DNA of 64,000 bases from contig NZ_CP023202.1 of the NCBI RefSeq assembly GCF_000220705.2, forward strand, positions 2,542,001 through 2,606,000, given 5' to 3'. Both the position numbers and the translations under genes were made by a program. Shown in pieces: positions 26,860-35,070 of the stretch; position 1 is the stretch's first letter; each line of letters starts with the position of its first letter. The stretch is from Streptomyces xinghaiensis S187. Lineage in GTDB: Bacteria; Actinomycetota; Actinomycetes; Streptomycetales; Streptomycetaceae. The notes beneath the pieces are model-generated. The model ran no database searches. It was not told the origin of the DNA and saw nothing but the letters and a program-made list of their open reading frames with translations.

Positions 26860-26930
26860 GAAAAGGTGAGGCACGTCCAACCCACAGGAAAGCACCCAAA
26901 AGGCGCTTTCCACCTTCGCAAGGAGATCGC

Positions 26931-27485
26931 GTGCTCACCGTCGGTGACCAGTTCCCCACCTACGACCTGACAGCCTGTGTCGACCTCGACGCGGACAAGG
27001 CCTTCGCGCAGATCAACCACAAGACCTACGAGGGCAAGTGGCGCGTCGTCTTCTTCTGGCCGAAGGACTTCACCTTCGTCTGTCCCACCGAGATCGCCGC
27101 GTTCGGCAAGCTGAACGACGAGTTCGCCGACCGCGACACGCAGATCCTGGGCGTCTCCGGCGACTCCGAGTTCGTGCACCACGCCTGGCGCAAGGACCAC
27201 GCCGACCTGCGCGACCTGCCCTTCCCGATGCTCGCCGACGCCAAGCACGAGCTGATGCGCGACTGCGGCGTCGAGGGCGAGGACGGCTACGCGCAGCGCG
27301 CCGTCTTCATCGTGGACCCCAACAACGAGATCCAGTTCACCATGGTGACCGCCGGCTCCGTCGGCCGTAACCCCAAGGAGGTCCTGCGGGTGCTCGACGC
27401 CCTGCAGACCGACGAGCTCTGCCCGTGCAACTGGAAGCAGGGCGACGAGACCCTGGACCCGGTCAAGCTCCTCTCGGGCGAGTGA
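26931..27485 (+). CDS. ahpC: Alkyl hydroperoxide reductase subunit C (2-Cys peroxiredoxin)
   Basis: 184 aa. Reduces H2O2 and organic peroxides. The peroxidatic Cys is in FTFVCPTEIAAF; the resolving Cys lies in the C-terminal ELCPCNWKQG, where actinobacterial AhpC carries an extra neighbouring Cys used by AhpD. AAGGAG lies 5 nt before the GTG start. Followed after 6 bp by ahpD. Confidence 0.97.
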   Translation: MLTVGDQFPTYDLTACVDLDADKAFAQINHKTYEGKWRVVFFWPKDFTFVCPTEIAAFGKLNDEFADRDTQILGVSGDSEFVHHAWRKDHADLRDLPFPMLADAKHELMRDCGVEGEDGYAQRAVFIVDPNNEIQFTMVTAGSVGRNPKEVLRVLDALQTDELCPCNWKQGDETLDPVKLLSGE

Positions 27486-27491
27486 TCCGGT

Positions 27492-28028
27492 ATGGCACTG
27501 GACGCGCTGAAGTCCGCCCTGCCGGACTACGCCAAGGACCTGAAGCTGAACCTCGGCTCGGTCATCGGTAACTCCGACCTCCCGCAGCAGCAGCTCTGGG
27601 GCACCGTGCTCGCCTGCGCGATCGCCTCGCGCTCCCCGATCGTGCTCCGCGAGCTGGAGCCGGAGGCCCGGTCGTACCTCAAGCCCGAGGCGTACACCGC
27701 CGCCAAGGCGGCCGCCGCCGTCATGGCGATGAACAACGTCTACTACCGCACCCGGCACCTGCTGTCGGACCCGGAGTACGGCACGATGCGCGCGGGCCTG
27801 CGGATGAACGTCATCGGCAACCCGGGCGTGGAGAAGACCGACTTCGAGCTCTGGTCGCTCGCCGTCTCCGCGATCAACGGCTGCGGCGCCTGCCTCGACT
27901 CGCACGAGCAGGTCGTGCGCAAGGGCGGCGTGGACCGGGAGACGGTCCAGGAGGCGTTCAAGATCGCCTCGGTCATCCAGGCCGTCGCCGCGACCCTGGA
28001 CGCCGAAGAGGTCCTGGCCGGACTCTGA
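27492..28028 (+). CDS. ahpD: Alkyl hydroperoxide reductase AhpD
   Basis: 178 aa. The CxxC active site is in NGCGACLDSHEQVVRKGGV; the AhpD/CMD-like helical fold is evident across the length (LKSALPDYAKDLKLNLGSVI, DFELWSLAVSAING). AhpD recycles AhpC, using lipoamide and dihydrolipoamide dehydrogenase as electron source in mycobacteria. Six bp from ahpC, so a two-gene operon under OxyR. A strong terminator follows. Confidence 0.95.
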   Translation: MALDALKSALPDYAKDLKLNLGSVIGNSDLPQQQLWGTVLACAIASRSPIVLRELEPEARSYLKPEAYTAAKAAAAVMAMNNVYYRTRHLLSDPEYGTMRAGLRMNVIGNPGVEKTDFELWSLAVSAINGCGACLDSHEQVVRKGGVDRETVQEAFKIASVIQAVAATLDAEEVLAGL

Positions 28029-28057
28029 CCGTCCCGCGCGACGCGCGGAGCGTCCGG

Positions 28058-28096
28058 CGGAGGGCGCCCCACCGTTCCCCGGTGGGGCGCCCTCCG
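28058..28096. terminator. Bidirectional terminator after ahpD
   Basis: Perfect 17-bp stem (28058-28074 with 28080-28096) and 5-nt loop, between convergent ahpD and the AI-2E transporter gene. Confidence 0.85.
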
Positions 28097-28161
28097 TGCG
28101 TGCGTCCGCGGCAGCGGGGGCACGAACAGCCGGGCCCGGACGGGCCGTTCGCACCGTCCCG

Positions 28162-29598
28162 CTATTCGGCGGGGCGGTCCGGCGTCCGGGGCCCCTCGTC
28201 CTCCGGAGGCGTCCCCCCGGCCCCGGGGGCCCGCGCCGGCATCGTGCCCGCCGGCACCGCGGCGACGCCGGCGCCCAGCGACGCCTGGACGACGGCCCGC
28301 CGTTCGGCGTGCCGGTAGAGGTAGCCGACGACCGTGTTCGTGACGGCCACCAGCGGCACCGCCACCACCGCGCCGCCGATGCCCGCGATCAGCCCGCCCG
28401 CCGTGACGGCGAGCACCACGGCCAGCGGATGCACCCGGACCGCGCGGCCCAGGATGAACGGCTGCAGCACATGGCCCTCGATCTGCTGCACCGCCAGCAC
28501 CACCAGCAGCACCATGAAGGCGGTGAACACCCCGTTGGTGACGATGGCGATGACCACCGCGAGCGCGCCGGAGACCACCGCGCCGACCAGCGGGACGAAC
28601 GCGCTGAGGAAGATGATGACGGCCAGCGGCACCGCCATCGGCACATCGAGGAAGTAGATCCCGAGGCCGATGAAGATGGCGTCGATCATGGCCACCAGCA
28701 CCGTGCCCCGCACATACGCGGTGAGGGTCAGCCAGGCGCGCGGCCCGGCGCCCGCCACCCCGTCGCGCGCCGGAGCCGGTACCAGCTTCAGCAGCCACTC
28801 CCAGATCCTGCGGCCGTCGTAGAGGAGGAAGAGCGTGGAGAACATGGCGAGCAGCAGCCCGGAGATCACCTCGATGACGACGGTGACACCCTCCAGGCCG
28901 GCGGAGGTGATGGCCTCGGTGTTGGTGCCGACCGCGTCGCTGAGGTTCTCGGCGATGTCGTTGATCTGCGCTTCGGTCACATGGAAGGGGCTGTTGAGCA
29001 GCCACTCCTTCAACTCCTGGATACCGCTCTGGAGCTGGTCGGAGAGATTGTCGATGTTCTCCATGACCTGCCAGACCACGAACCAGCCCACCAGGCCCAT
29101 GACGACGAAGCCGGTGATGAAGGTGACGGCCGTGGCGAGACCGCGCGGCAGGCCCCGTTTGCGGAGCCGGGCGACCGTCGGCTGGAGCAGCGCGGTGATC
29201 AGCAGGGCGACGACGAAGGAGAGCACCACCAGCCGCACGGTGCTGATGACCCGCATCAGCACCCAGAGCGTCCCGGCCAGCACCAGCAGCCGCCAGCCGA
29301 CCTCGGCCGCCACCCGCATGCTCCAGGGCACGGCGGCCGCCGGCACGCGGTGTGCGGCGACGGCGGGCGCGTACGGGGGCGGGGGCGGCACCAGCAGGCT
29401 CTGCCCCACGGGGTTCTCGCCCCGCTCGGCCCCCGTCGTTCCGGCTGCCTCGAGGGCGGGGGCACCGTGCGCGGCGGCCTCCGCCTCCCCGGCCTCGGCG
29501 GCGCGTTCCTCGGCGCGGGCCCGGCGTTCCTTCATCCGGGCGGCGATCTTCGTCAGCCCGGAACCCGCGTCCCCGAGCCAGTCAGACAGTCTCGACAT
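28162..29598 (-). CDS. AI-2E (TqsA/PerM) family transporter
   Basis: 478 aa with about eight membrane segments, including VLAGTLWVLMRVISTVRLVV, LVVLSFVVALLITALLQPTV, ALAVVIAIVTNGVFTAFMVL and VVLAVTAGGLIAGIGGAVVA. The family motifs PxxxxxxxRGLPRGLATAV and EGHVLQPFILGRAVRVHPL are present. Both termini are Pro/Ala-rich tails. Members include quorum-signal exporters and Na+/H+ antiporters; substrate unknown here. GGGAG is 5 nt before the ATG. Confidence 0.9.
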   Translation of the reverse strand: MSRLSDWLGDAGSGLTKIAARMKERRARAEERAAEAGEAEAAAHGAPALEAAGTTGAERGENPVGQSLLVPPPPPYAPAVAAHRVPAAAVPWSMRVAAEVGWRLLVLAGTLWVLMRVISTVRLVVLSFVVALLITALLQPTVARLRKRGLPRGLATAVTFITGFVVMGLVGWFVVWQVMENIDNLSDQLQSGIQELKEWLLNSPFHVTEAQINDIAENLSDAVGTNTEAITSAGLEGVTVVIEVISGLLLAMFSTLFLLYDGRRIWEWLLKLVPAPARDGVAGAGPRAWLTLTAYVRGTVLVAMIDAIFIGLGIYFLDVPMAVPLAVIIFLSAFVPLVGAVVSGALAVVIAIVTNGVFTAFMVLLVVLAVQQIEGHVLQPFILGRAVRVHPLAVVLAVTAGGLIAGIGGAVVAVPLVAVTNTVVGYLYRHAERRAVVQASLGAGVAAVPAGTMPARAPGAGGTPPEDEGPRTPDRPAE

Positions 29599-29648
29599 AT
29601 CACTCCCACTTCCCCCAGTCCCCCGAGGCAGTCGGAATGACGTTACAC

Positions 29649-29694
29649 GCGTGCGGCCCCCGGCCCGTAGTGACGGGGGCCGGGGGCCGCACGC
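29649..29694 (-). terminator. Terminator of the SLT transglycosylase gene
   Basis: Stem of 18 bp (29649-29666 with 29677-29694), 10-nt loop, about 40 bp after the SLT stop on the minus strand and before the AI-2E gene. A smaller GGGCGG/CGCCC hairpin sits beside it at about 29698-29720. Confidence 0.8.
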
Positions 29695-29731
29695 ATGGGG
29701 CGGACGGGATACCCGCCCGTGAAGACTCCCT

Positions 29732-30448
29732 CTAGTACCAGTTGTTGGCCTGCCAGAACTCCCAGGCGCCGCACGGGCTGCCGTAGCGGTCGTTCATGTA
29801 GCCGAGGCCCCACTTGATCTGGGTGGCCGGGTTGGTCTGCCAGTCGGCTCCGGCGGAGGCCATCTTGCCGGCCGGCAGGGCCTGGACGAGACCGTAGGCG
29901 CCCGAGGAGGGGTTGGTGGCCTTGTAGTTCCAGCTGCTCTCGTGGTCCACGATGTTGCTGAAGCACTGGAACTGGTCGCCCGGGACCATCTGCCGCGCCA
30001 TGGCCTGGACCTCGGCGACGGTGTACGAGCTCTTGACCCCGAAGTCGGACGCGTCGGCGCGGGCCTCGGAACGGGCGGCCTTGTTCTCGGCCTCCTCGCG
30101 CTCCTGGGCGAGCTTCTCCGCCTTCTCCGCGGCCGCCTTCTCCGCTTCGGCCTTCTTGGCCGCCGCGTCCTTCGCCGCCTGCTTGCGTGCGGCTTCCTCA
30201 GCGGACTTCTGCGCCTCCGTCTCGGCAGCGAGGGACTGGGCGTCCGCCTGCTGGGTCAGGGAAGCGGTCTGCGCCTGGGCGTGATTCCCGGCGGGTATGT
30301 CTGCGAGGAGCGTCGCGTCGGCAGCGGTGGCCTCGACCGGTTCGGTCGAAGTCTGAGTGCCGCCCGAAGCCACACCGACGACAGCGCCGACGGTGGTGAC
30401 CGCGGTGGCGGACGCCACGGCGAATCCCCGGACCGAAATCCGGCTCAC
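29732..30448 (-). CDS. Secreted lytic transglycosylase with SLT domain
   Basis: 238 aa from a GTG at 30448 (AAGGAA just upstream). Signal peptide about residues 1-30 (VASATAVTTVGAVVGVASGG). Residues about 65-130 are a Lys/Glu/Ala-rich coiled coil. The C-terminal about 85 residues are the SLT-like domain with catalytic Glu in NIVDHESSWNYKATNP, then SGAYGLVQALPAGKM and the characteristic terminus FWQANNWY. Cleaves peptidoglycan glycan strands during growth or spore germination. Preceded by an unusually long untranslated region of about 400 bp. Confidence 0.9.
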   Translation of the reverse strand: MSRISVRGFAVASATAVTTVGAVVGVASGGTQTSTEPVEATAADATLLADIPAGNHAQAQTASLTQQADAQSLAAETEAQKSAEEAARKQAAKDAAAKKAEAEKAAAEKAEKLAQEREEAENKAARSEARADASDFGVKSSYTVAEVQAMARQMVPGDQFQCFSNIVDHESSWNYKATNPSSGAYGLVQALPAGKMASAGADWQTNPATQIKWGLGYMNDRYGSPCGAWEFWQANNWY

Positions 30449-30834
30449 ACGGTTTCCTTCCAGCACCGCCCGCTTAGGTGACCTCGCGGGCGCAATCGTG
30501 CCCCTGGCACTGGCCTCCATTGTCCGGCTCCCCACGTGCGGGAGCCGGCTGGTCACGGGAGGCGCGGACCCGGTGCGTCCTCCCCGGGGGGAGTTCCGCG
30601 TGGTGCTCGGGCGGCGTACGGCGGCGCTCTTCAGTTCTGGCGGTGCGCACCGGGGCGGTGTGCTCCGCTTCCCGGTCCCGGCCCGAAGGCCGTCCCGGGG
30701 GATGGTGCTCGTGGTGCCGTACGCGGGGCCTGACAGAACCCACACCCTGCCGGACGGCGACGTGTTGAGGCAATTCCCCGTTGCGTGGGAAAGCTCACAT
30801 CGTGTTTGCGCTCTCTTTTCTTCGGAAAAGGAGG
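30449..30834 (-). other. Long upstream region of the SLT gene, with hairpin at 30524-30548
   Basis: About 390 bp with no convincing gene. It contains a perfect 9-bp hairpin (30524-30532 with 30540-30548) close to the start codon and several G-rich stretches. Related genes in Streptomyces often carry c-di-AMP (ydaO) riboswitches, but I could not find the conserved ydaO core here, so the region is only a candidate structured leader. Promoter not located; the AT-rich stretch 30805-30832 is the best place for one. Confidence 0.4.
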
Positions 30835-30908
30835 TGCGTCACGACGCCGCGGCGCTAAGCTCCTTGGCTCTTCGCGCGGCGTCGTGACGCATAGGGCGCA
30901 AGCGCCCT
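30835..30908 (-). terminator. 17-bp inverted repeat plus small hairpin downstream of phoH
   Basis: TGCGTCACGACGCCGCG (30835-30851) is repeated as an exact inverted copy at 30875-30891, with a 23-nt loop. Closer to the stop is AGGGCGC-AA-GCGCCCT (30893-30908). On the minus strand the large stem is followed by CCTCCTTTTCC, so a terminator for the phoH-like gene is the simplest reading. The large loop is unusual. Confidence 0.65.
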
Positions 30909-30917
30909 GAACTGCTC

Positions 30918-32255
30918 TCAGATGTGCGGTTCTTCGAGCATTTCGGTCACCAGGGCGGCAATCGGCGAGCGTTCCGACCGGTTGAGGGTGATATGGGCGA
31001 AGAGCGGGTGCCCCTTCAGCTTCTCGACGACGGCGACCACACCGTCGTACCGGCCCACCCGCAGATTGTCCCGCTGGGCCACGTCATGGGTCAGCACCAC
31101 CCGGGAGTTGGCACCGATCCGGGAGAGCACGGTCAGCAGGACGTTGCGCTCCAGCGACTGCGCCTCGTCGACGATCACGAAGGCGTCGTGCAGCGAGCGT
31201 CCGCGGATGTGCGTCAGCGGCAGCACCTCCAGCATGCCGCGCTCCACCACCTCCTCGATCACATCGGCGGAGGTCACCGCGGAGAGGGTGTCGAAGACGG
31301 CCTGCGCCCAGGGCCCCATCTTCTCGGCCTCGGTGCCGGGCAGATAGCCCAACTCCTGCCCGCCCACCGCGTACAGCGGCCGGAAGACCATCACCTTGCG
31401 GTGCTGCCGGCGCTCCAGGACGGCCTCCAGACCCGCGCAGAGCGCCAGCGCCGACTTGCCCGTACCGGCCCGGCCGCCCATCGAGACGATGCCGACCTCC
31501 TGGTCCAGCAGGATGTCGAGCGCGATGCGCTGCTCGGCGCTGCGGCCGTGGATGCCGAAGGCCTCCCGGTCGCCGCGGACCAGCCGGACCCGTCCGTCCG
31601 CGGTGACCCGGCCGAGCGCCTTGCCGCGCTCGGACTGGAGCACCAGGCCGGTGTGGACGGGCAGTTTCTCCGCTTCGGCCACATACGCGCTCTCGGCGGC
31701 GAAGAGTTCGTCCACCTCCTCCGGGGCCACGGCCAGCTCCGCCATACCGGTCCAGCCGGAGTCGGTGATGGCGAGTTCGGCGCGGTACTCCTCCGCCAGC
31801 AGGCCGACCGAGGACGCCTTGATCCGCAGTGGCAGGTCCTTGGAGACGACCGTGACGTCGTACCCCTCGGCCTGCAGGTTCCTGGCCACCGCCAGGATGC
31901 GGGTGTCGTTGGATCCGAGCCCGCCGCCCGGGGCGAGGAAGGACGGCGGGAGCACGGAGAGGTCGGAGTGGTTCAACTCGACCCGCAGGGTTCCGCCCAG
32001 TTCTCCGATCGGGATGGGCGCGTCCAGACGGCCGTGGCGGATCCGGTACTCGTCCAGCAGGCGCAGGGCCTGCCGGGCGAAGTAACCGAGCTCCGGATGG
32101 TGCCGCTTGGCTTCGAGCTCCGACACCACGACCACGGGGAGCACGACTTCGTGCTCCTCGAAACGGCTCATGGCGGACGGGTCGGCCAGCAGGACGCTGG
32201 TGTCGATGACATAGGTGCGCCGGTCGTTCGGGCGGCGCTTCGTGCTGGTCACCAC
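30918..32255 (-). CDS. PhoH-family ATPase with N-terminal PIN domain
   Basis: 445 aa from GTG at 32255 (a second GTG is at 32252). The PIN nuclease domain starts at RRTYVIDTSVLLADPSAM with acidic residues in VVVVSELEAKRHHPELGYFA and GSNDTRILAVARNLQAEGYD. The PhoH P-loop domain follows, with Walker A GRAGTGKSALALCAG and FVIVDEAQSLERNVLLTVLS (Walker B). PIN-PhoH proteins are RNA helicase/ribonucleases linked to toxin-antitoxin function (VapB-PhoH) in mycobacteria; no antitoxin precedes it here. The long upstream in-frame extension (to 32603) is rejected as low complexity. Confidence 0.9.
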   Translation of the reverse strand: MVTSTKRRPNDRRTYVIDTSVLLADPSAMSRFEEHEVVLPVVVVSELEAKRHHPELGYFARQALRLLDEYRIRHGRLDAPIPIGELGGTLRVELNHSDLSVLPPSFLAPGGGLGSNDTRILAVARNLQAEGYDVTVVSKDLPLRIKASSVGLLAEEYRAELAITDSGWTGMAELAVAPEEVDELFAAESAYVAEAEKLPVHTGLVLQSERGKALGRVTADGRVRLVRGDREAFGIHGRSAEQRIALDILLDQEVGIVSMGGRAGTGKSALALCAGLEAVLERRQHRKVMVFRPLYAVGGQELGYLPGTEAEKMGPWAQAVFDTLSAVTSADVIEEVVERGMLEVLPLTHIRGRSLHDAFVIVDEAQSLERNVLLTVLSRIGANSRVVLTHDVAQRDNLRVGRYDGVVAVVEKLKGHPLFAHITLNRSERSPIAALVTEMLEEPHI

Positions 32256-32574
32256 GGGTGGACGAACCCCCTCGGATGAGGTCGGGGTGCGACGGCGTCG
32301 CGGGGGACTGGGCCGGTGCCGGCCGCGCTGCACGGGCCGGAGACCGGCCCTCCGCGGCTCCCGTCCACGGAAGGCCCGGCCGGAGCCGGTCGTTCCGCGC
32401 GGTCGTCCGTGTGCAAAGGGCCTCCCGGGCGGACGGCCTCCGAGCCGCCCGCTGCGTTCGACACCCGTGGGCCGGGCGTCGATCTGGTGGTGATATTCCC
32501 TCGAAGGAGCGACGCCATGCCCCGATGCGCGTGTCGCCGGAGCGAACACCTCCTCCGCGCACCGGGAGAGTTGG

Positions 32575-32922
32575 TGCTGCGCCCTGATCTGGAAGCGGCG
32601 CACCGTCGCGGGGCTGCGCTGGGCGGTCTACGGCGGGACGGCCGTGACGGTGCTGCTGCTCCTCTTCTCACCGGCTGTGTCGGGCGCCCCCGACGCGCTC
32701 TTCCCGCACTCCGACTGGCAGCTGTTCCCGCTGCGCTCCCCGGGGGTGTTCAGCATCCCGGCCGGCTTCCTGATGGCCTGGCTGGGCAGCCGGCTGGGCG
32801 AGCCCGGGGAGCGGGAGGACCCGTGGGCGTCGGAGAGCCGGGAGAGCCGGGGGCGGACGGAGGGGACGGGGCGGAGGGTGCGACCCGGCGGCGAACGGCC
32901 GCTGCGGCAGCGGGTGTTCTGA
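32575..32922 (+). pseudogene. Remnant of a cation/acetate symporter (ActP/MctC) C-terminus
   Basis: The frame reads CALIWKRRTVAGLRWAVYGG, then VTVLLLLFSPAVSGAPDALF, HSDWQLFPLRSPGVFSIPAG and FLMAWLGSRLGEPGE. This matches the last two membrane helices of sodium/acetate symporters (LYSLFWKRF..., FSPAVSG, FPL.NPG..SIP.GFL). No upstream coding part exists; the gap to phoH is only about 320 bp and shows no continuation in any frame. A short ORF could start at 32644. Lacks nearly all of the about 540-residue transporter, so it is a relic. A strong terminator remains just after it. Confidence 0.75.
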
Positions 32923-32931
32923 CCGGCGGCA

Positions 32932-32973
32932 CGGAGGGCGGCACCGGTGCGCGGGCACCGGTGCCGCCCTCCG
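32932..32973. terminator. Bidirectional terminator between symporter relic and prenyltransferase gene
   Basis: Perfect 19-bp stem (32932-32950 with 32955-32973) and 4-nt loop, the longest hairpin in the window. It serves the convergent prenyltransferase gene and whatever was left of the symporter gene. Confidence 0.85.
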
Positions 32974-32999
32974 CCTTCCGGCCGGGAAGCGGCGGGGCG

Positions 33000-33818
33000 T
33001 CAGCCGCCGTACCGCCGGTGGCGCGCCGCGTAGTCGCGCAGCGCACGCAGGAAGTCCACCTTGCGGAACGCGGGCCAGAAGACCTCGCAGAAGTAGTACT
33101 CCGAGTGGGCGCTCTGCCAGAGCATGAAGCCGGAGAGCCGCTGCTCGCCGCTGGTACGGATCACCAGGTCGGGGTCGGGCTGGCCGCGGGTGTAGAGGTG
33201 CTGGGAGATGTGCTCGATGTCGAGCTTCTCCGCCAGCTCCGGGAGCGAGGTGCCCCGCTCGGCCTCCGCGGTGAGGAGGGAGCGCACGGCGTCGGTGATC
33301 TCCTGACGGCCTCCGTAGCCGACGGCGACGTTGACGAGTATCCCCTCGATGTGGGCGGTGGCCTCCTCGGCCTCCTTGATCACGGTCTGCGTGCGGTCCG
33401 GCAGCAGGTCCATCGTGCCCACGTGGTGCACCCGCCAGCGGCCGTCGGCGGCGAGGTCGCGCACCGCGTCCTCGATGATGCCGAGCAGCGGGACGAGCTC
33501 CTTCTCCGGGCGGTCGAAGTTGTCCGTGGAGAGCAGCCAGAGCGTGACCACCTCGACGTCCGTCTCGGTGCACCAGCCCAGCAGTTCCCGGATCTTCCCG
33601 GCGCCGGCGCGGTGCCCCTGCTCGGCGGTGCCGCCGGAGGCGCGGGCCCAGCGCCGGTTGCCGTCCAGGATCACGCCGATGTGCTTGGGCCCCCGGGCGG
33701 TGTCGAGCCGCCGTTCGACCCTGCGCGCGTAGAGCCCGTACACGAGTTCACGCACTGCCGCGTAGGGTCCGCGGCGCCGCCGCTCGGTCTCGCTCTGCCC
33801 CCCGGCATTACGCAGCAT
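33000..33818 (-). CDS. uppS: Isoprenyl transferase (cis-prenyl diphosphate synthase)
   Basis: 272 aa from ATG at 33818. Makes long Z-prenyl diphosphates used as lipid carriers in cell-wall synthesis. Signature residues: HIGVILDGNRRWARASGG (catalytic Asp and P-loop), VVTLWLLSTDNFDRPEKEL, VAVGYGGRQEITDAVRSLL and LVIRTSGEQRLSGFMLWQSA, SEYYFCEVFWPAF. Actinobacteria usually have two such enzymes; which chain length this one makes is not clear. An upstream in-frame start at 33893 is less likely. Confidence 0.93.
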   Translation of the reverse strand: MLRNAGGQSETERRRRGPYAAVRELVYGLYARRVERRLDTARGPKHIGVILDGNRRWARASGGTAEQGHRAGAGKIRELLGWCTETDVEVVTLWLLSTDNFDRPEKELVPLLGIIEDAVRDLAADGRWRVHHVGTMDLLPDRTQTVIKEAEEATAHIEGILVNVAVGYGGRQEITDAVRSLLTAEAERGTSLPELAEKLDIEHISQHLYTRGQPDPDLVIRTSGEQRLSGFMLWQSAHSEYYFCEVFWPAFRKVDFLRALRDYAARHRRYGG

Positions 33819-33928
33819 CGCCTTCTTCAGCCCCTCCGAGCAGTGCCAGCACCGAAACCAGCACATTACTGTGCCCACCGCCGAGCGGGCCAACCGTGTC
33901 CCGCGACAGCCGTGATAGGGAGGAGGAC

Positions 33929-34975
33929 GTGACGCACTCCCTCCCCGGTTCCCCCCACCGCGCCGCCGACGGACGCTACGACGCCATGTCCTACCGGCGG
34001 ACCGGCCGCAGCGGCCTCAAGCTCCCCGCGATCTCCCTCGGACTCTGGCACAACTTCGGCGACGACCGGAGCCTCGCCTCCCAGCAGGCGATCCTGCGCC
34101 GGGCCTTCGACCTCGGGATCACCCACTTCGACCTGGCCAACAACTACGGCCCGCCGGCCGGCGCCGCCGAGACCAACTTCGGCAGGCTCCTCGCCCGGGA
34201 CTTCCGTCCGTACCGCGACGAACTTGTGCTCTCCACCAAGGCCGGCTACTTCATGCACCCCGGCCCCTACGGCGAGTGGGGCTCACGGAAGTACCTGCTC
34301 TCCTCGCTGGACGCCTCACTGCGCCGGATGGGTGTCGACTACGTCGACATCTTCTACTCGCACCGCTTCGACGCCTCCACCCCGCTGGAGGAGACGATGG
34401 GCGCCCTCGCCACCGCCGTACGGCAGGGCAAGGCGCTGTACGCCGGCATCTCCTCGTACACCGCGGAGCAGACGCGGGAGGCCGCGCGGCTGCTGCGCTC
34501 CATGGGCGTCCCGGCGCTGATCCACCAGCCGTCCTACTCCATGATCAACCGCTGGACCGAGGACGACCGGCTGCTGGACACCCTGGAGGCGGAGGGCATG
34601 GGCTGCATCTCCTTCGCACCGCTCGCGCAGGGGATGCTCACCGACAAGTACCTCGACGGCATCCCGGAGGGCTCGCGCGCCGCCCAGGGCAAGTCCCTCG
34701 ACCCGGGCCTGCTCACGGACGACGTCGTGCGGCGGCTGCGCGGGCTGGACGCCATCGCGCGGCGGCGCGGCCAGTCGCTGGCCCAGCTGGCCCTGACCTG
34801 GGTGCTGCGGGACGAGCGGATGACGTCCGCGCTGATCGGGGCGTCGAGCGTGCGGCAGCTGGAGGCCAACGTGGCGGCGCTGGACGGGCCGGAGCTCACC
34901 GGGGAGGAGCTGGCGGAGATCGACACCTTCGCCGTGACCACGCCGGGGGTCAACATCTGGGCGCTGCGGAGCTGA
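33929..34975 (+). CDS. Aldo/keto reductase (YghZ/L-glyceraldehyde 3-phosphate reductase type)
   Basis: 348 aa TIM-barrel NADPH oxidoreductase. Catalytic tetrad visible: Asp and Tyr in FDLANNYGPP, Lys in VLSTKAGYFMHPGPYG, His in IFYSHRFDASTPLEETM. The cofactor end SALIGASSVRQLEANVAAL is intact. GGGAGGAG lies about 5 nt before the GTG. Detoxifies or reduces small aldehydes; the true substrate is unknown. Divergent from uppS. Confidence 0.92.
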   Translation: MTHSLPGSPHRAADGRYDAMSYRRTGRSGLKLPAISLGLWHNFGDDRSLASQQAILRRAFDLGITHFDLANNYGPPAGAAETNFGRLLARDFRPYRDELVLSTKAGYFMHPGPYGEWGSRKYLLSSLDASLRRMGVDYVDIFYSHRFDASTPLEETMGALATAVRQGKALYAGISSYTAEQTREAARLLRSMGVPALIHQPSYSMINRWTEDDRLLDTLEAEGMGCISFAPLAQGMLTDKYLDGIPEGSRAAQGKSLDPGLLTDDVVRRLRGLDAIARRRGQSLAQLALTWVLRDERMTSALIGASSVRQLEANVAALDGPELTGEELAEIDTFAVTTPGVNIWALRS

Positions 34976-35070
34976 GGGGTTCGTGGGCGGGGCCGGCCCG
35001 GGTGCGGGGCGGGGCCCGTCCACCGGGCACGGTGACACGGTGGCATGGTCCCGCGGGTCCCGCCGCGGAC

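Noticed and set aside
30449..30900. c-di-AMP (ydaO) riboswitch upstream of the SLT gene
   Set aside because: The conserved core and 3' element were not found on the minus strand; left only as an open question.
32316..33932. 538-codon plus-strand open frame across the symporter relic and opposite uppS
   Set aside because: It is in a different frame from the symporter remnant and antisense to a well-supported prenyltransferase.
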